DNA of 23,775 nt. It comes from Deltaproteobacteria bacterium (GTDB lineage: Bacteria > Myxococcota_A > UBA9160). A program made the translations under genes and the position numbers. Below are positions 14,493 to 21,821 of the stretch, one piece after another. The notes beneath the pieces are model-generated. The model did no database searches. It saw only the letters and a list, made by a program, of their open reading frames with translations, and was not told where the DNA came from. Position 1 is the first letter of the stretch; each line of letters starts with the position of its first letter. The DNA lies in contig DOUU01000512.1 of NCBI GenBank assembly GCA_003520425.1, positions 1-23,775 of the forward strand, read 5' to 3'.

Positions 14493-15671
14493 TCAGCTCT
14501 TGAGAACGACGGCGGTGGCGTTCCCACCGAGCCCGATCGTCTGTCCAAGACCCACCCGGGCATGCGGCACCTGTCTGCCTCCGGCCTCGCCTCGCAGCTG
14601 CCAGGTAAGCTCAGCCACCTGAAAGACGCCCATGGCGGTCGTCGCCTCACCGAACGACTGGAAGCCTCCGCTCGGGTTGATCGGAAGCTTCCCTGTCGGA
14701 ACCGTCTCGCCCTTCTCGACGAGCCGCTCCGCTTCGCCCTCGCTGCAAAGCCCCCACTCCTCGGGGAACGCAAGCTCGTAGTAGACGGTGTTGTCCTGCA
14801 GCTCGACGAGGTTCAGGTCGCGTGGCCCGAGTCCGGCGCGCTCGAAGGCCTTCTCCACGGCAATCTTCGCCTCGCTATGCATCGTCCGACCCTTGGGGCT
14901 CACGGCTGCGAGATGGCGCGTGACGCCATCATCGAAGCGCGCGGTGGCCACGGTGCTCGACGCGACCCAGACCGGCTTCGAGGTCTTCCGGCGAGCGAAG
15001 CGCGCCGAGCACAAGATGGCGGCAGCCGCACCATCGCTCACCGGGCAGATCTCGTAGAGGCGGAGCGGAAAGCACACCATCGGGGACTTCAAGACCTCCT
15101 CCAATGTGAACGGCTTTCGGAAGCGCGCGTACGGGTTGTGCACGGAGTTTGCGTGAGCCTTGACCGCGATTTTCGCCAAGTGCTCCTCGCTCGTCCCGTA
15201 GTCCTCCATGCGGCGTCGACACAGCATGCCCCAGAAGGCGGGTCCTGAGACGCCGATGCAGCGCTGCCGGAGGAATTCTGGATCGGTTTTCTCCTCGACT
15301 CCGGAAGTCTGAATGAAGCCCTTGGGCATCTTCTCCCCCCCGACGACCAGCACGACGTCGTGGAGGCCGCTCGCGACGAGCGTATAGCCGACGTTGAGAG
15401 CGTTCCCACCCGCCGAGCAGCCGGCGGAGAGGTTGTAGACGGGAACGCCCGTCGAGCCCATGTCCTCCACAACGTCGTTTCCGTTCAGCCCCCAGCCCTT
15501 CCCTCCAGAGAAGCGAGAGCTCGCGGCGGCCACCGCCTCGATCTCGCGCCAGGAGATGCCCGCGTCGGCGAGCGCCGCCACGACGGCCGTCCGACACAGA
15601 TCGCCTACGGACTTGCCCTCGAACTTGCCGAAGGGATGCATCCCCACCCCGAGCACGGCCACCTCAGTCAC
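14493..15671 (-). CDS. Thiolase-fold protein, lipid-transfer/SCP-x type (392 aa)
   Basis: A thiolase superfamily member starting at GTG 15671, overlapping the DUF35 stop as GTGA. The nucleophile-loop cysteine is present, C85 in LSAGCSAGGNAL. The usual GHP histidine motif is altered: NPSGGFQSFGEATTAMG at 332-348 has Glu342 where thiolases have His, and the C-terminal LGQTIGLGG also lacks the QHN histidine of SCP2 thiolases. Such members usually need a DUF35 partner and some, like steroid-degrading Ltp2, are retro-aldolases instead of thiolases. The adjacent DUF35 gene supports a heteromeric complex. It likely cleaves or forms a C-C bond in a CoA thioester. Whether it is a thiolase or an aldolase cannot be settled here. 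37 bases separate it from the BadI-like gene. Confidence 0.9.
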   Translation of the reverse strand: MTEVAVLGVGMHPFGKFEGKSVGDLCRTAVVAALADAGISWREIEAVAAASSRFSGGKGWGLNGNDVVEDMGSTGVPVYNLSAGCSAGGNALNVGYTLVASGLHDVVLVVGGEKMPKGFIQTSGVEEKTDPEFLRQRCIGVSGPAFWGMLCRRRMEDYGTSEEHLAKIAVKAHANSVHNPYARFRKPFTLEEVLKSPMVCFPLRLYEICPVSDGAAAAILCSARFARRKTSKPVWVASSTVATARFDDGVTRHLAAVSPKGRTMHSEAKIAVEKAFERAGLGPRDLNLVELQDNTVYYELAFPEEWGLCSEGEAERLVEKGETVPTGKLPINPSGGFQSFGEATTAMGVFQVAELTWQLRGEAGGRQVPHARVGLGQTIGLGGNATAVVLKS

Positions 15672-16126
15672 GGCTTCATCCTCCTGTCGTCGGCCTGCGC
15701 CAAGACCGGGGCCGGCCGGAACTGCCACGTCACCACCTCGTTGCCTTCCGAGTCGTGGTACATCCGATCCACGATCAGATGCACCGGAAGACCTCCGCGC
15801 AGCTGCGAAAAGTCGTCGGTCGCAATGCGACCGAGCACCCGCAGCCCCTCCGGAAGATCGACCATGCCGACGGCGTAGGGCCGGTAGGGCTCGTCGTACT
15901 TTGCCGGCGGGGGGGGCGGATAGTTCTGGACCGCAAAACTGAACAGCACACCCGTCGGACCAAAGGCCGCGTCCTCCATCTTGCTCTGGTCGCAGCCTGG
16001 ATTGTGGCAGACGGGGGACTTCGGGAAGTAGGGCGTCGCGCAGGTGGTGCAACGCGAGCCGATCAGCCGCGGCCCATCGGAACGCTCGGCAAAGAGCCCT
16101 TCGATCACGGGAATGCGCTGGCTCAT
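15668..16126 (-). CDS. DUF35 zinc-ribbon/OB-fold acyl-CoA-associated protein (152 aa)
   Basis: N-terminal zinc ribbon with C26, C29, C40 and C45 (CTTC followed by VCHNPGC), then the OB-fold domain typical of DUF35: GVLFSFAVQNYPPPPPAKY, PYAVGMVDLPEGLRVLGRI. The proline run at about 71-75 is a common feature of the family before the first OB strand. These proteins bind thiolase-fold partners and place the acyl-CoA; examples are ChsH2 with Ltp2 and the archaeal HMG-CoA synthase complex. Start ATG 16126 follows GGAGAG with normal spacing; an upstream in-frame extension lacks family character. Its stop overlaps the thiolase-fold gene start, so the two should be made in equal amounts. A 73-base gap with no evident gene separates it from etfA. 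Confidence 0.9.
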   Translation of the reverse strand: MSQRIPVIEGLFAERSDGPRLIGSRCTTCATPYFPKSPVCHNPGCDQSKMEDAAFGPTGVLFSFAVQNYPPPPPAKYDEPYRPYAVGMVDLPEGLRVLGRIATDDFSQLRGGLPVHLIVDRMYHDSEGNEVVTWQFRPAPVLAQADDRRMKP

Positions 16127-16199
16127 CTGTTTCTCTCCGGCTCGAAGCTCATGGTTTTCAACGCAGTGGCGAGAAGGCGCCCTCACGCCCTTGGCGAGG

Positions 16200-17177
16200 T
16201 CATGGCTCGGCTTGGCGCCGCTCGCGTGCCGCACGGATCAGCGCGGGCAAAATCTCGAGACAATTGCCGATGATGCCATAGCGGGCGTGCTTGAAGATGG
16301 CGGCGTCGGCGTCCTTGTTGATCGCGACAATGGTTTTCGCAGCCGCGCAGCCGGCCATGTGCTGGCTCGCGCCCGAGATTCCCACCGCGACGTAGAGGGC
16401 AGGGCGGGTGATGTGGCCGGTGAGGCCGACCTGTCGAGACGCATCCACCCAGCCATCGTCCACCAGGGGACGGGACGCGCCGGCCATCCCGCCGAACGCT
16501 TCCGCGAGCTGCTCGATCAAGGCGAAGTGCTCGCGAGCGCCAAGCCCCCGGCCGCCGGCCACAATGATCCCGGCGTCCTCAAGGCGTGGTCCCTTCGCAC
16601 TCGCCGCTTCGATGATGCGGATGCGCTCGCTGACACCCGAGAGATTTGCGGCAAGCTCGCGTAGGGTCGGAGCCGTCGGAGAGGGCGCGGGCTCCGCGCG
16701 CACCGCCGTCGTGGCAACCGCAAGGATCGCGGGTCCCTCCTTCGCCACCTCGTACACCGCGTGGGTGTCGCCGCCGTAGGCCGATGCGGTAACGCGCAGG
16801 ATTCCACCCTCGACCTCTGCATTGATTGCGTTCATCACGATCGGCGCACCAAGACGCCCGGCAAGGCGCGGCGCCACCAGGCGCGCGTCGAAGGTCTGCG
16901 GGAAAACGACGGCGCGGGGGGCGCCGGCCCGACACGCTTGAACGAGAGCATCGACCAACGCATCGGCCCCGTTCCCTGCGAGCCTGGGGTCCGACAGCGT
17001 ATCGAGTGTGGTTGCGCCGTAGTGGCCGGCGAGATCGGAGATCCCCTTCGGAGCTTCTCCAAGGACCAGAGCGCCGAGTTTCCCTCCGAGCGCGAACGCG
17101 AGCTTGCGTCCGAAGGTGAGCGTCTCTTCGATGCCTCGCACCAGCTCGCCCCACCCACACACCAGCACGTCGGCCAT
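16200..17177 (-). CDS. etfA: Electron transfer flavoprotein alpha subunit (325 aa)
   Basis: The C-terminal half has the clear ETF-alpha FAD-binding signature: IIVAGGRGLG, GASRPLVDDGW, then RQVGLTGHITRPALYVAVGI, SGASQHMAGC and IVAINKDADAAIFKHARYG near the end. The N-terminal half is the more variable nucleotide-like domain (MADVLVCGWGELVRGIEETL). Length (325) is normal. ETF alpha/beta accepts electrons from acyl-CoA dehydrogenases in the cytoplasm and delivers them to a membrane quinone reductase; the EtfD-like protein at 1999-4065 is the obvious local acceptor. The start ATG 17177 overlaps the etfB stop by one base (TGATG). No acyl-CoA dehydrogenase lies within the window. Confidence 0.95.
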   Translation of the reverse strand: MADVLVCGWGELVRGIEETLTFGRKLAFALGGKLGALVLGEAPKGISDLAGHYGATTLDTLSDPRLAGNGADALVDALVQACRAGAPRAVVFPQTFDARLVAPRLAGRLGAPIVMNAINAEVEGGILRVTASAYGGDTHAVYEVAKEGPAILAVATTAVRAEPAPSPTAPTLRELAANLSGVSERIRIIEAASAKGPRLEDAGIIVAGGRGLGAREHFALIEQLAEAFGGMAGASRPLVDDGWVDASRQVGLTGHITRPALYVAVGISGASQHMAGCAAAKTIVAINKDADAAIFKHARYGIIGNCLEILPALIRAARERRQAEP

Positions 17178-17980
17178 CAGATCGCTCCGTCTTGCGCGAG
17201 CCGCTCAACGAGGGTCTTCGCGGCCTCGGCGGGTGCACCCGTGAGGAGCTCGCAATGCCCGTGGAGGGCAGGCACGAGCTGGCGCACGAGACGGGTTTTC
17301 GGGGCCAGATCGGCCATACCGAGGCCGAGTGCATCGGTCGGTACCACGAGGGGCTTCATGCGGCGCGCCTGGAGTTTGCGCGCCGCGGTCGGGTAACGCG
17401 GTGTACCGATCTCACTGCTCACCGTGACGACCGCTGGAAGCGAGACCTCGACGACTTCGTCTCCGTCTGGGGTCACGCGCGTCACGCGGACGGCATCCCC
17501 GCTCGGAGAAAGGGCGACGGCACGCGCGACTGTTACGACCGGCAGGCCGAGGCGCTCGCCGAGAAGCGCGGGCACAACGCCTTGATCGTCGTCCGAAGCC
17601 TGTCGTCCGCAGAGGACAAGGTCGGCGGCGCCCGTGGACCGGATCCACGCAGCGAGAATCGCGGCCGTCGCGTGCCCGTCGAGCGTCGAGGGATCGGCCG
17701 GAAGGTGGACGATCTCATCGGCGCCAAGGGCCGCCGCGTGGCGCAGGATGTTGGAGGGGTCGGTCCCGATCGAGGCCACCGCGATCGTCGCCTTCGCGCC
17801 GGCATCACGGAGGCGCAGTGCCGCTTCCAGCGCCTGTTCGTCGAATCCGTTCATGAGACGCGGGATCGCGGTCTGGGTGAGCGATTTCCCGTCGTCCCCA
17901 ATCACGAGGCGGCCCGCCACCGCAAAGCTGTTTACGGCGTCGGGATCAAGCACCTCCTTCACGCACACTACGATCCGCAT
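17177..17980 (-). CDS. etfB: Electron transfer flavoprotein beta subunit (267 aa)
   Basis: ETF-beta begins MRIVVCVKEVLDPDA and contains MNGFDEQALEAALRLRD, the DLVLCGRQASDDDQGVVPALLGERLGLP stretch that contacts AMP/FAD, and the PRYPTAARKLQARRMKPL segment, which equals the family signature near the recognition loop. Length 267 is typical. It forms the soluble FAD/AMP heterodimer with EtfA. ATG 17980 follows an AGGAG about 10 bases upstream. The gene opens the leftward cluster etfB-etfA-DUF35-thiolase-crotonase and is divergent from the CoA-transferase fusion with only 59 bases between the two starts. Confidence 0.95.
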   Translation of the reverse strand: MRIVVCVKEVLDPDAVNSFAVAGRLVIGDDGKSLTQTAIPRLMNGFDEQALEAALRLRDAGAKATIAVASIGTDPSNILRHAAALGADEIVHLPADPSTLDGHATAAILAAWIRSTGAADLVLCGRQASDDDQGVVPALLGERLGLPVVTVARAVALSPSGDAVRVTRVTPDGDEVVEVSLPAVVTVSSEIGTPRYPTAARKLQARRMKPLVVPTDALGLGMADLAPKTRLVRQLVPALHGHCELLTGAPAEAAKTLVERLAQDGAI

Positions 17981-18039
17981 CCGTGCACTGTCTCCTCTCG
18001 GGCTTTTTGGGCGAGGCCGTATGGTACTCTACCGCGGCC
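17981..18039. promoter_or_regulatory. Short divergent promoter region between etfB and the CoA-transferase fusion
   Basis: Fifty-nine bases must contain both promoters. A -10-like TATGGT on the plus strand at 18020-18025 would place the transcript start close to the ATG at 18040. Since no ribosome-binding site is seen before that ATG, a leaderless or very short leader is possible. On the minus strand an AGGAG serves etfB. No palindrome like that at 4094 is repeated here. Confidence 0.35.
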
Positions 18040-20490
18040 ATGAGCCCTGCACTCGAAGGCCTCCGTGTGATCGAGCTTGGCGAGGGCGTGGCTGCGGCAT
18101 ACTGCGCCCGCCTTTTCGCCGACTTCGGCGCAGACGTCATCAAGGTCGAGGAGCCGCGCGGCGACGTGGTCCGCACATGGGGGCCGTTTCCGAACGACCT
18201 GCCTGACCCTGAGAAGAGCGGGCTCTTTGAGTTTCTGAACACGAACAAGCGTGGCGTCGTGCTGGGGATCTCGGACCCGGAGGGACGCACTGCCCTCGAG
18301 CGCCTCGTCGCGGACGCCGATGTTCTGGTTGAGAACCTCCCGATGCAGCACGCCCGTAAGCTCAGGATCGACTGGGCGTCGCTCTCGCGGGTCAATCCGA
18401 ATCTGGTGATGATTTCGGTGACACCCTTTGGCCGCAGCGGGCCGTATTCGGACTGGAAGGGCTACGACCTCAACGCCTATCACCTGACAGCCGCCGGCCA
18501 TCGCTACTGCGGCCTTCCCGGCCAGGCTCCGCTCGAGCACGGGACCTTCTCGGCGGAGTTCTTCGGCGCCGCCGCAGCCGCCGCGTGGGGCCTCGCGGCG
18601 GTGCTCGGGCGAGAGCGCGTCGGCGGCGGGCAACATCTGGACGTCTCGTGTGCGGAAGCGATCGCCGCCGTTTTTGTGGGCGGGCAGAACATCGGCGCCT
18701 ATGCCCAGGATGGTAAGTGGGAGCGGCGCACGGGAGTCGGCATGCCGCTCGGTGCGCCCGCGACCATCCTGCCGTGCAAGGACGGCCATGTCTGGATGCT
18801 GGCACTCGAGCCGGGACAGTGGAACGGACTGCGCCGGGTGATGGGAGACCCGGACTGGGCGCAGGCGGAGATGTTCCAGGACATGTTCGCGCGGGCCCAG
18901 AACTCCGATCTCATCTATCCCCTGCTCGAAGAGTGGACGCTGCAGCACGGCAAGTGGGAGATCATGGAGAAGTGTCAGGCCGAGGGCGTGCCGATCACGG
19001 CCGTGTTCTCTGTCAAAGAAGCCGTCGAGCAGTCGCACCTGCGCGCGCGTCGCTATCTGGTCGAGGTCGAGCACCCACGGCTCGGTCGCGTCCGCCACCT
19101 CGGTGCTCCGTTCCGCCTCCCCGCATGCCCCGGCGGGCCGGAGCGCCCCGCGCCGCTGCTCGGTCAGCACACGGAAGAAGTGCTCCGGCGAACCCCCGAA
19201 ACGCAGCACGCGCGCTCTGCCCGGCCGCGGGCGACCCCGGCGGGCACGGCCGGCGCCGCACACGGGCCGAGCACGCGTGGGCTGCCCCTCGACGGGATTC
19301 GCGTCGCGAACTTCGGCTGGGTGTGGGCGGGGCCGGTGGTGGGACAAACGCTCGCCTTCCTCGGTGCCGACGTCTACAAGATTGAGTCGCGTACGCGCAT
19401 CGATCTGACGCGTACCCTTCCCCCCTTCGGCGGCGGTGTGCGGGATCCCGATCGCAGCCTGTCGAATCACGCATGCTGGGCCGGCAATGGAAGCATCACG
19501 TTGAATCTCAAGAAGCCCCAAGGCCAGGAGCTCGCCCGGAAACTCGTCTCGAAGTGCGACGTCGTGATCGAGAACTTCGGCCCCGGTGTCATGGAGGAGT
19601 TCCATCTCGGCTGGGATGAGCTGCGCCGGGTGCGTCCCGATCTCGTGATGTTCTCGATGCCGGCGGCGGGGCTCGACGGGCCCTTGAAGGACATCCGCAC
19701 CTATGGCCTCTCGCTCACCAGCACAACCGGCCTCGACAGTCTGACGGGCTACCTCGGCGGCCCGCCGATTCCCTTCGAGAACGCGTTTTCGGATCCTTAC
19801 AACGGCATCCTCGGTGCGTACGCGATCCTCGTGGCGCTTGCGCACCGCGACCGCACGGGCAAAGGGCAGCACGTCGACTACTCCCAGCAGGAGGCCATGA
19901 TGCAGCTGATCGGGCCGGCCTTCATGGACTACATGCTGAACGGCCGCGTCGCCCGCCCGATCGGAAACCGCCATCCCCTCGCCGTCGCGGCGCCGCATGG
20001 CGTCTTCCCATGTGCGGGCGAAGACCGCTGGATCTCGATCGCGGTGATGGCGGACGAGGAGTGGAGGGGGCTTGTGCGCGCGATGGGCAGCCCCGAGTGG
20101 GCGCTCGCCGGCGACCTGACGACGGCCGCCGGACGCCGCGGTCGCATCGAGGACCTGCACGAACGGCTTGCCGCGTGGACCCGCGAATTCGAGCCGCGCA
20201 CCCTCGCAGAGCGGCTCCAGGAACACGGCGTCGCGGCCGCCCCCGTCCTGTCCGTCGCCGATCTGCTGCACGACCCCCACTGGCGCGCACGCAAGACCTT
20301 TATCGAGGTCTCGCACCCGCTCGGCTTCGTGGAGACGATCTACGGGGCGTACGTCAAGATGAGCCGCAGCCAGGTTGACGTGCGTCCGGGGCCACGCATC
20401 GGACAGGACAACGAGCGGGTGTTTCGTGGCCTGCTCGGCCTTGGCGAAGGCGAGTACCGGCGCCTCCTGGACGAGAAGGTGATCGACTGA
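18040..20490 (+). CDS. Double-length class III CoA-transferase (two fused CaiB/BaiF domains), 816 aa
   Basis: Two complete class III modules are joined in one chain. The first starts ALEGLRVIELGEGVAAAYCARLFADFGADVIKVEEP; the second starts near residue 415 (LDGIRVANFGWVWAGPVVGQTLAFLGADVYKIES) after a linker of about 20 Ala/Pro/Arg-rich residues. The second module keeps the catalytic aspartate, Asp585 in FSDPYNGILG, 24 residues before GKGQHVDYS. In the first module the same position, 24 residues before GGGQHLDVS, is Glu173 (GAG at 18556-18558) in SAEFFGAAAA. The class normally forms interlocked dimers, so one chain may replace a dimer with one working site. It is transcribed alone, divergent from etfB and convergent with the hydratase gene. 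The substrate is unknown. Family call very firm; half-site reactivity is inferred. Confidence 0.93.
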   Translation: MSPALEGLRVIELGEGVAAAYCARLFADFGADVIKVEEPRGDVVRTWGPFPNDLPDPEKSGLFEFLNTNKRGVVLGISDPEGRTALERLVADADVLVENLPMQHARKLRIDWASLSRVNPNLVMISVTPFGRSGPYSDWKGYDLNAYHLTAAGHRYCGLPGQAPLEHGTFSAEFFGAAAAAAWGLAAVLGRERVGGGQHLDVSCAEAIAAVFVGGQNIGAYAQDGKWERRTGVGMPLGAPATILPCKDGHVWMLALEPGQWNGLRRVMGDPDWAQAEMFQDMFARAQNSDLIYPLLEEWTLQHGKWEIMEKCQAEGVPITAVFSVKEAVEQSHLRARRYLVEVEHPRLGRVRHLGAPFRLPACPGGPERPAPLLGQHTEEVLRRTPETQHARSARPRATPAGTAGAAHGPSTRGLPLDGIRVANFGWVWAGPVVGQTLAFLGADVYKIESRTRIDLTRTLPPFGGGVRDPDRSLSNHACWAGNGSITLNLKKPQGQELARKLVSKCDVVIENFGPGVMEEFHLGWDELRRVRPDLVMFSMPAAGLDGPLKDIRTYGLSLTSTTGLDSLTGYLGGPPIPFENAFSDPYNGILGAYAILVALAHRDRTGKGQHVDYSQQEAMMQLIGPAFMDYMLNGRVARPIGNRHPLAVAAPHGVFPCAGEDRWISIAVMADEEWRGLVRAMGSPEWALAGDLTTAAGRRGRIEDLHERLAAWTREFEPRTLAERLQEHGVAAAPVLSVADLLHDPHWRARKTFIEVSHPLGFVETIYGAYVKMSRSQVDVRPGPRIGQDNERVFRGLLGLGEGEYRRLLDEKVID

Positions 20491-20519
20491 ACGGGACGAC
20501 ATCGAGCGGTTGTTCCTGG

Positions 20520-21293
20520 TTAGCGACCCTGGAAGCGGGGAGGTCGCTTCTCCGCGAACGCGCGCGGGCCCTCCGACGCATCCTCCGAAGCGAAGACCTT
20601 CGCGGCGAGCGCCTTCTCTAGGACGAAACCGCGTTCGAGGGCGAGTGCACGTACCGCAATCTCCTTCGCGGTGCGTACCGCGAGCGGTCCGTTCCGACAC
20701 ACCGCCTCCGCCCACTCCACGGCGCGCGGGAGGAGGCGATCCCGCGGCACGACCTCGTTCACGAAGCCCACCTCGTACGCGCGCTTGGCGTCGATCTGCT
20801 CTCCTGTGAGCAGGAGCTGCATGGCCACCGCCCAGGGCATCTGCTGGGGGAGGCGTACGTGAGAGCCGCCCGCCGGAACGAGCCCCCAGCGCACCTCTCC
20901 GAGACCGAAGCGAGCGTGCTCGACTGCGATGCGGATGTCGGTGTGGAGGACCGTCTCCATGCCGCCGGCGATGCACAGCCCGTTGATCGCCGCAATGATG
21001 GGCTTGAAGATGTCCGTGAACTGGCGCTTCGTCGGATCGTCGTAGCCGAGGGAGTCGCCCGAGGTCATGGCCGGGATCGCTTCTTTCAAATCCATACCGC
21101 AGCAAAAGGCCTTGTCTCCAGCGCCCGTGAGAATCGAGACCCGGAGATCCGGGTCGCGTTCGATCTCTGCAAACGCGTGATCGATCCCGAGCAGCATCTC
21201 CTTCGTGAGCGCGTTCATCGCCTCGGGGCGCGAGATCGTCACGATCGCGATCTGCCCTCTCTTCTCGAAACGGATTGTCGGCGGCAGCTCCAC
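20520..21293 (-). CDS. Enoyl-CoA hydratase/isomerase (crotonase family), 257 aa
   Basis: A standard-length crotonase: ISRPEAMNALT (20-30), FCCGMDLKE (63-71) for the first oxyanion strand, PIIAAINGLCIAGGMETVLHTDI (98-120), and FGLGEVRWGLVPAGGSHVRL (129-148). Of the two catalytic glutamates of rat hydratase, the first is kept (Glu133) while the second position, in AVAMQLLLTG, is Gln159. One-Glu members are often isomerases, slow hydratases or hydrolases, so syn-hydration is not certain. It starts with GTG 21293, supported by AGGAG 8 bases upstream; no better ATG is near. It is the last gene of the leftward amidohydrolase operon, 35 bases after the DUF35 gene, and its stop lies 29 bases from the convergent CoA-transferase fusion. 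Confidence 0.92.
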   Translation of the reverse strand: MELPPTIRFEKRGQIAIVTISRPEAMNALTKEMLLGIDHAFAEIERDPDLRVSILTGAGDKAFCCGMDLKEAIPAMTSGDSLGYDDPTKRQFTDIFKPIIAAINGLCIAGGMETVLHTDIRIAVEHARFGLGEVRWGLVPAGGSHVRLPQQMPWAVAMQLLLTGEQIDAKRAYEVGFVNEVVPRDRLLPRAVEWAEAVCRNGPLAVRTAKEIAVRALALERGFVLEKALAAKVFASEDASEGPRAFAEKRPPRFQGR

Positions 21294-21328
21294 GCGTGGG
21301 TCTCCTGGGTGGTTTGGATCCGCGCGCT

Positions 21329-21733
21329 CTACGCGCGCCTGCGAAACTTCGGAAGCGTGACGGTCTCCGTCACGTCCTCGTACACGACCTCGACCGGCAT
21401 CCCGATGGCGAGCTCACCGGGCGGGCAGTTCTCGAGCGCGCTCACGAGACGCACGCCTTCCTCCATCTCGACGACCACCGGTGCGACCGACGCGTCGGAA
21501 GGGAAGGCGGGGTGCATCGACCGGTTGGCGACGGTCCAGGTATACACGCGGCCGCGACCGCTCGAACGCTCCCAGCGAAAGTCGGCAGAGCCACATTCGC
21601 CGCAGCGCTCGCGCGGAACATGACGCCACGCGGAACAGTCCACACAGCGCTGAAAGCGCAGCTCGCGGACCTTGCAGAAGCCGTAGAATTCCCCCGCGAG
21701 CCCAGTCAGCTGCGGGAGCGGCCGGGCGCTCAC
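21329..21733 (-). CDS. DUF35 zinc-ribbon/OB-fold protein, second copy (134 aa)
   Basis: Zinc ribbon cysteines C30, C33, C44 and C47 (RCVDCSAWRHVPRERCGECGS) are followed by the OB-fold signature GRGRVYTWTVANRSMHPAF and IGMPVEVVYEDV. The N-terminal helix LTGLAGEFYGFCKVRELRFQRC matches the usual DUF35 start, and GTG 21733 gives the expected length. It is the partner of the thiolase-fold protein encoded just upstream (21822-23003). It differs from the other DUF35 protein at 15668-16126 in ribbon spacing and in lacking the proline run, so the two pairs probably serve different steps. The GTG start overlaps the stop of a 13-codon ORF, which could couple its translation. Confidence 0.9.
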   Translation of the reverse strand: MSARPLPQLTGLAGEFYGFCKVRELRFQRCVDCSAWRHVPRERCGECGSADFRWERSSGRGRVYTWTVANRSMHPAFPSDASVAPVVVEMEEGVRLVSALENCPPGELAIGMPVEVVYEDVTETVTLPKFRRRA

Positions 21734-21771
21734 CAGGCGCCGATCCTGCGAAGGAAATCGCTTCGAGTCAT
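21730..21771 (-). other. Possible 13-residue coupled upstream ORF before the DUF35 gene
   Basis: ATG at 21771 is preceded by AGGAG at a spacing of five bases and opens a frame of 13 codons (MTRSDFLRRIGAW) whose TGA overlaps the GTG start of the DUF35 gene. The ribosome-binding site fits this mini-ORF far better than the GTG, so ribosomes may enter here and re-initiate. It could equally be a chance ORF whose site is simply distant from the true start. Confidence 0.35.
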
Positions 21772-21788
21772 GATCACTCCTGTGCTCG

Positions 21789-21806
21789 GCCGCCGCACGC
21801 GGCGGC
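21789..21806. repeat. GC-rich inverted repeat between the thiolase-fold and DUF35 genes
   Basis: GCCGCCGC-AC-GCGGCGGC is a perfect 8-bp inverted repeat around two bases. In RNA it would form a very stable hairpin, opened by a pair or two to allow a loop. It is not followed by a T-run on the minus strand, so it is not a classical terminator. It could slow RNA decay or attenuate expression between the two genes. Confidence 0.5.
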
Positions 21807-21821
21807 TGGAGCGGCCAGCGC

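Noticed and set aside
16127-16199. Gap between etfA and the DUF35 gene checked for a small gene or terminator
   Set aside because: No start with a ribosome-binding site and only a bulged, weak hairpin; I see nothing supportable.
17968-21105. A 1045-codon open frame on the minus strand opposite the CoA-transferase fusion and part of the hydratase gene
   Set aside because: It is the antisense shadow of well-recognised genes in GC-rich DNA; its translation is Arg/His/Ala-rich with no domain pattern.
21321-21337. CGCGCG-CTCTA-CGCGCG inverted repeat at the DUF35 stop as a terminator
   Set aside because: Stem of only six CG alternations, self-complementary by composition, with no T-run; it falls inside a cotranscribed stretch.
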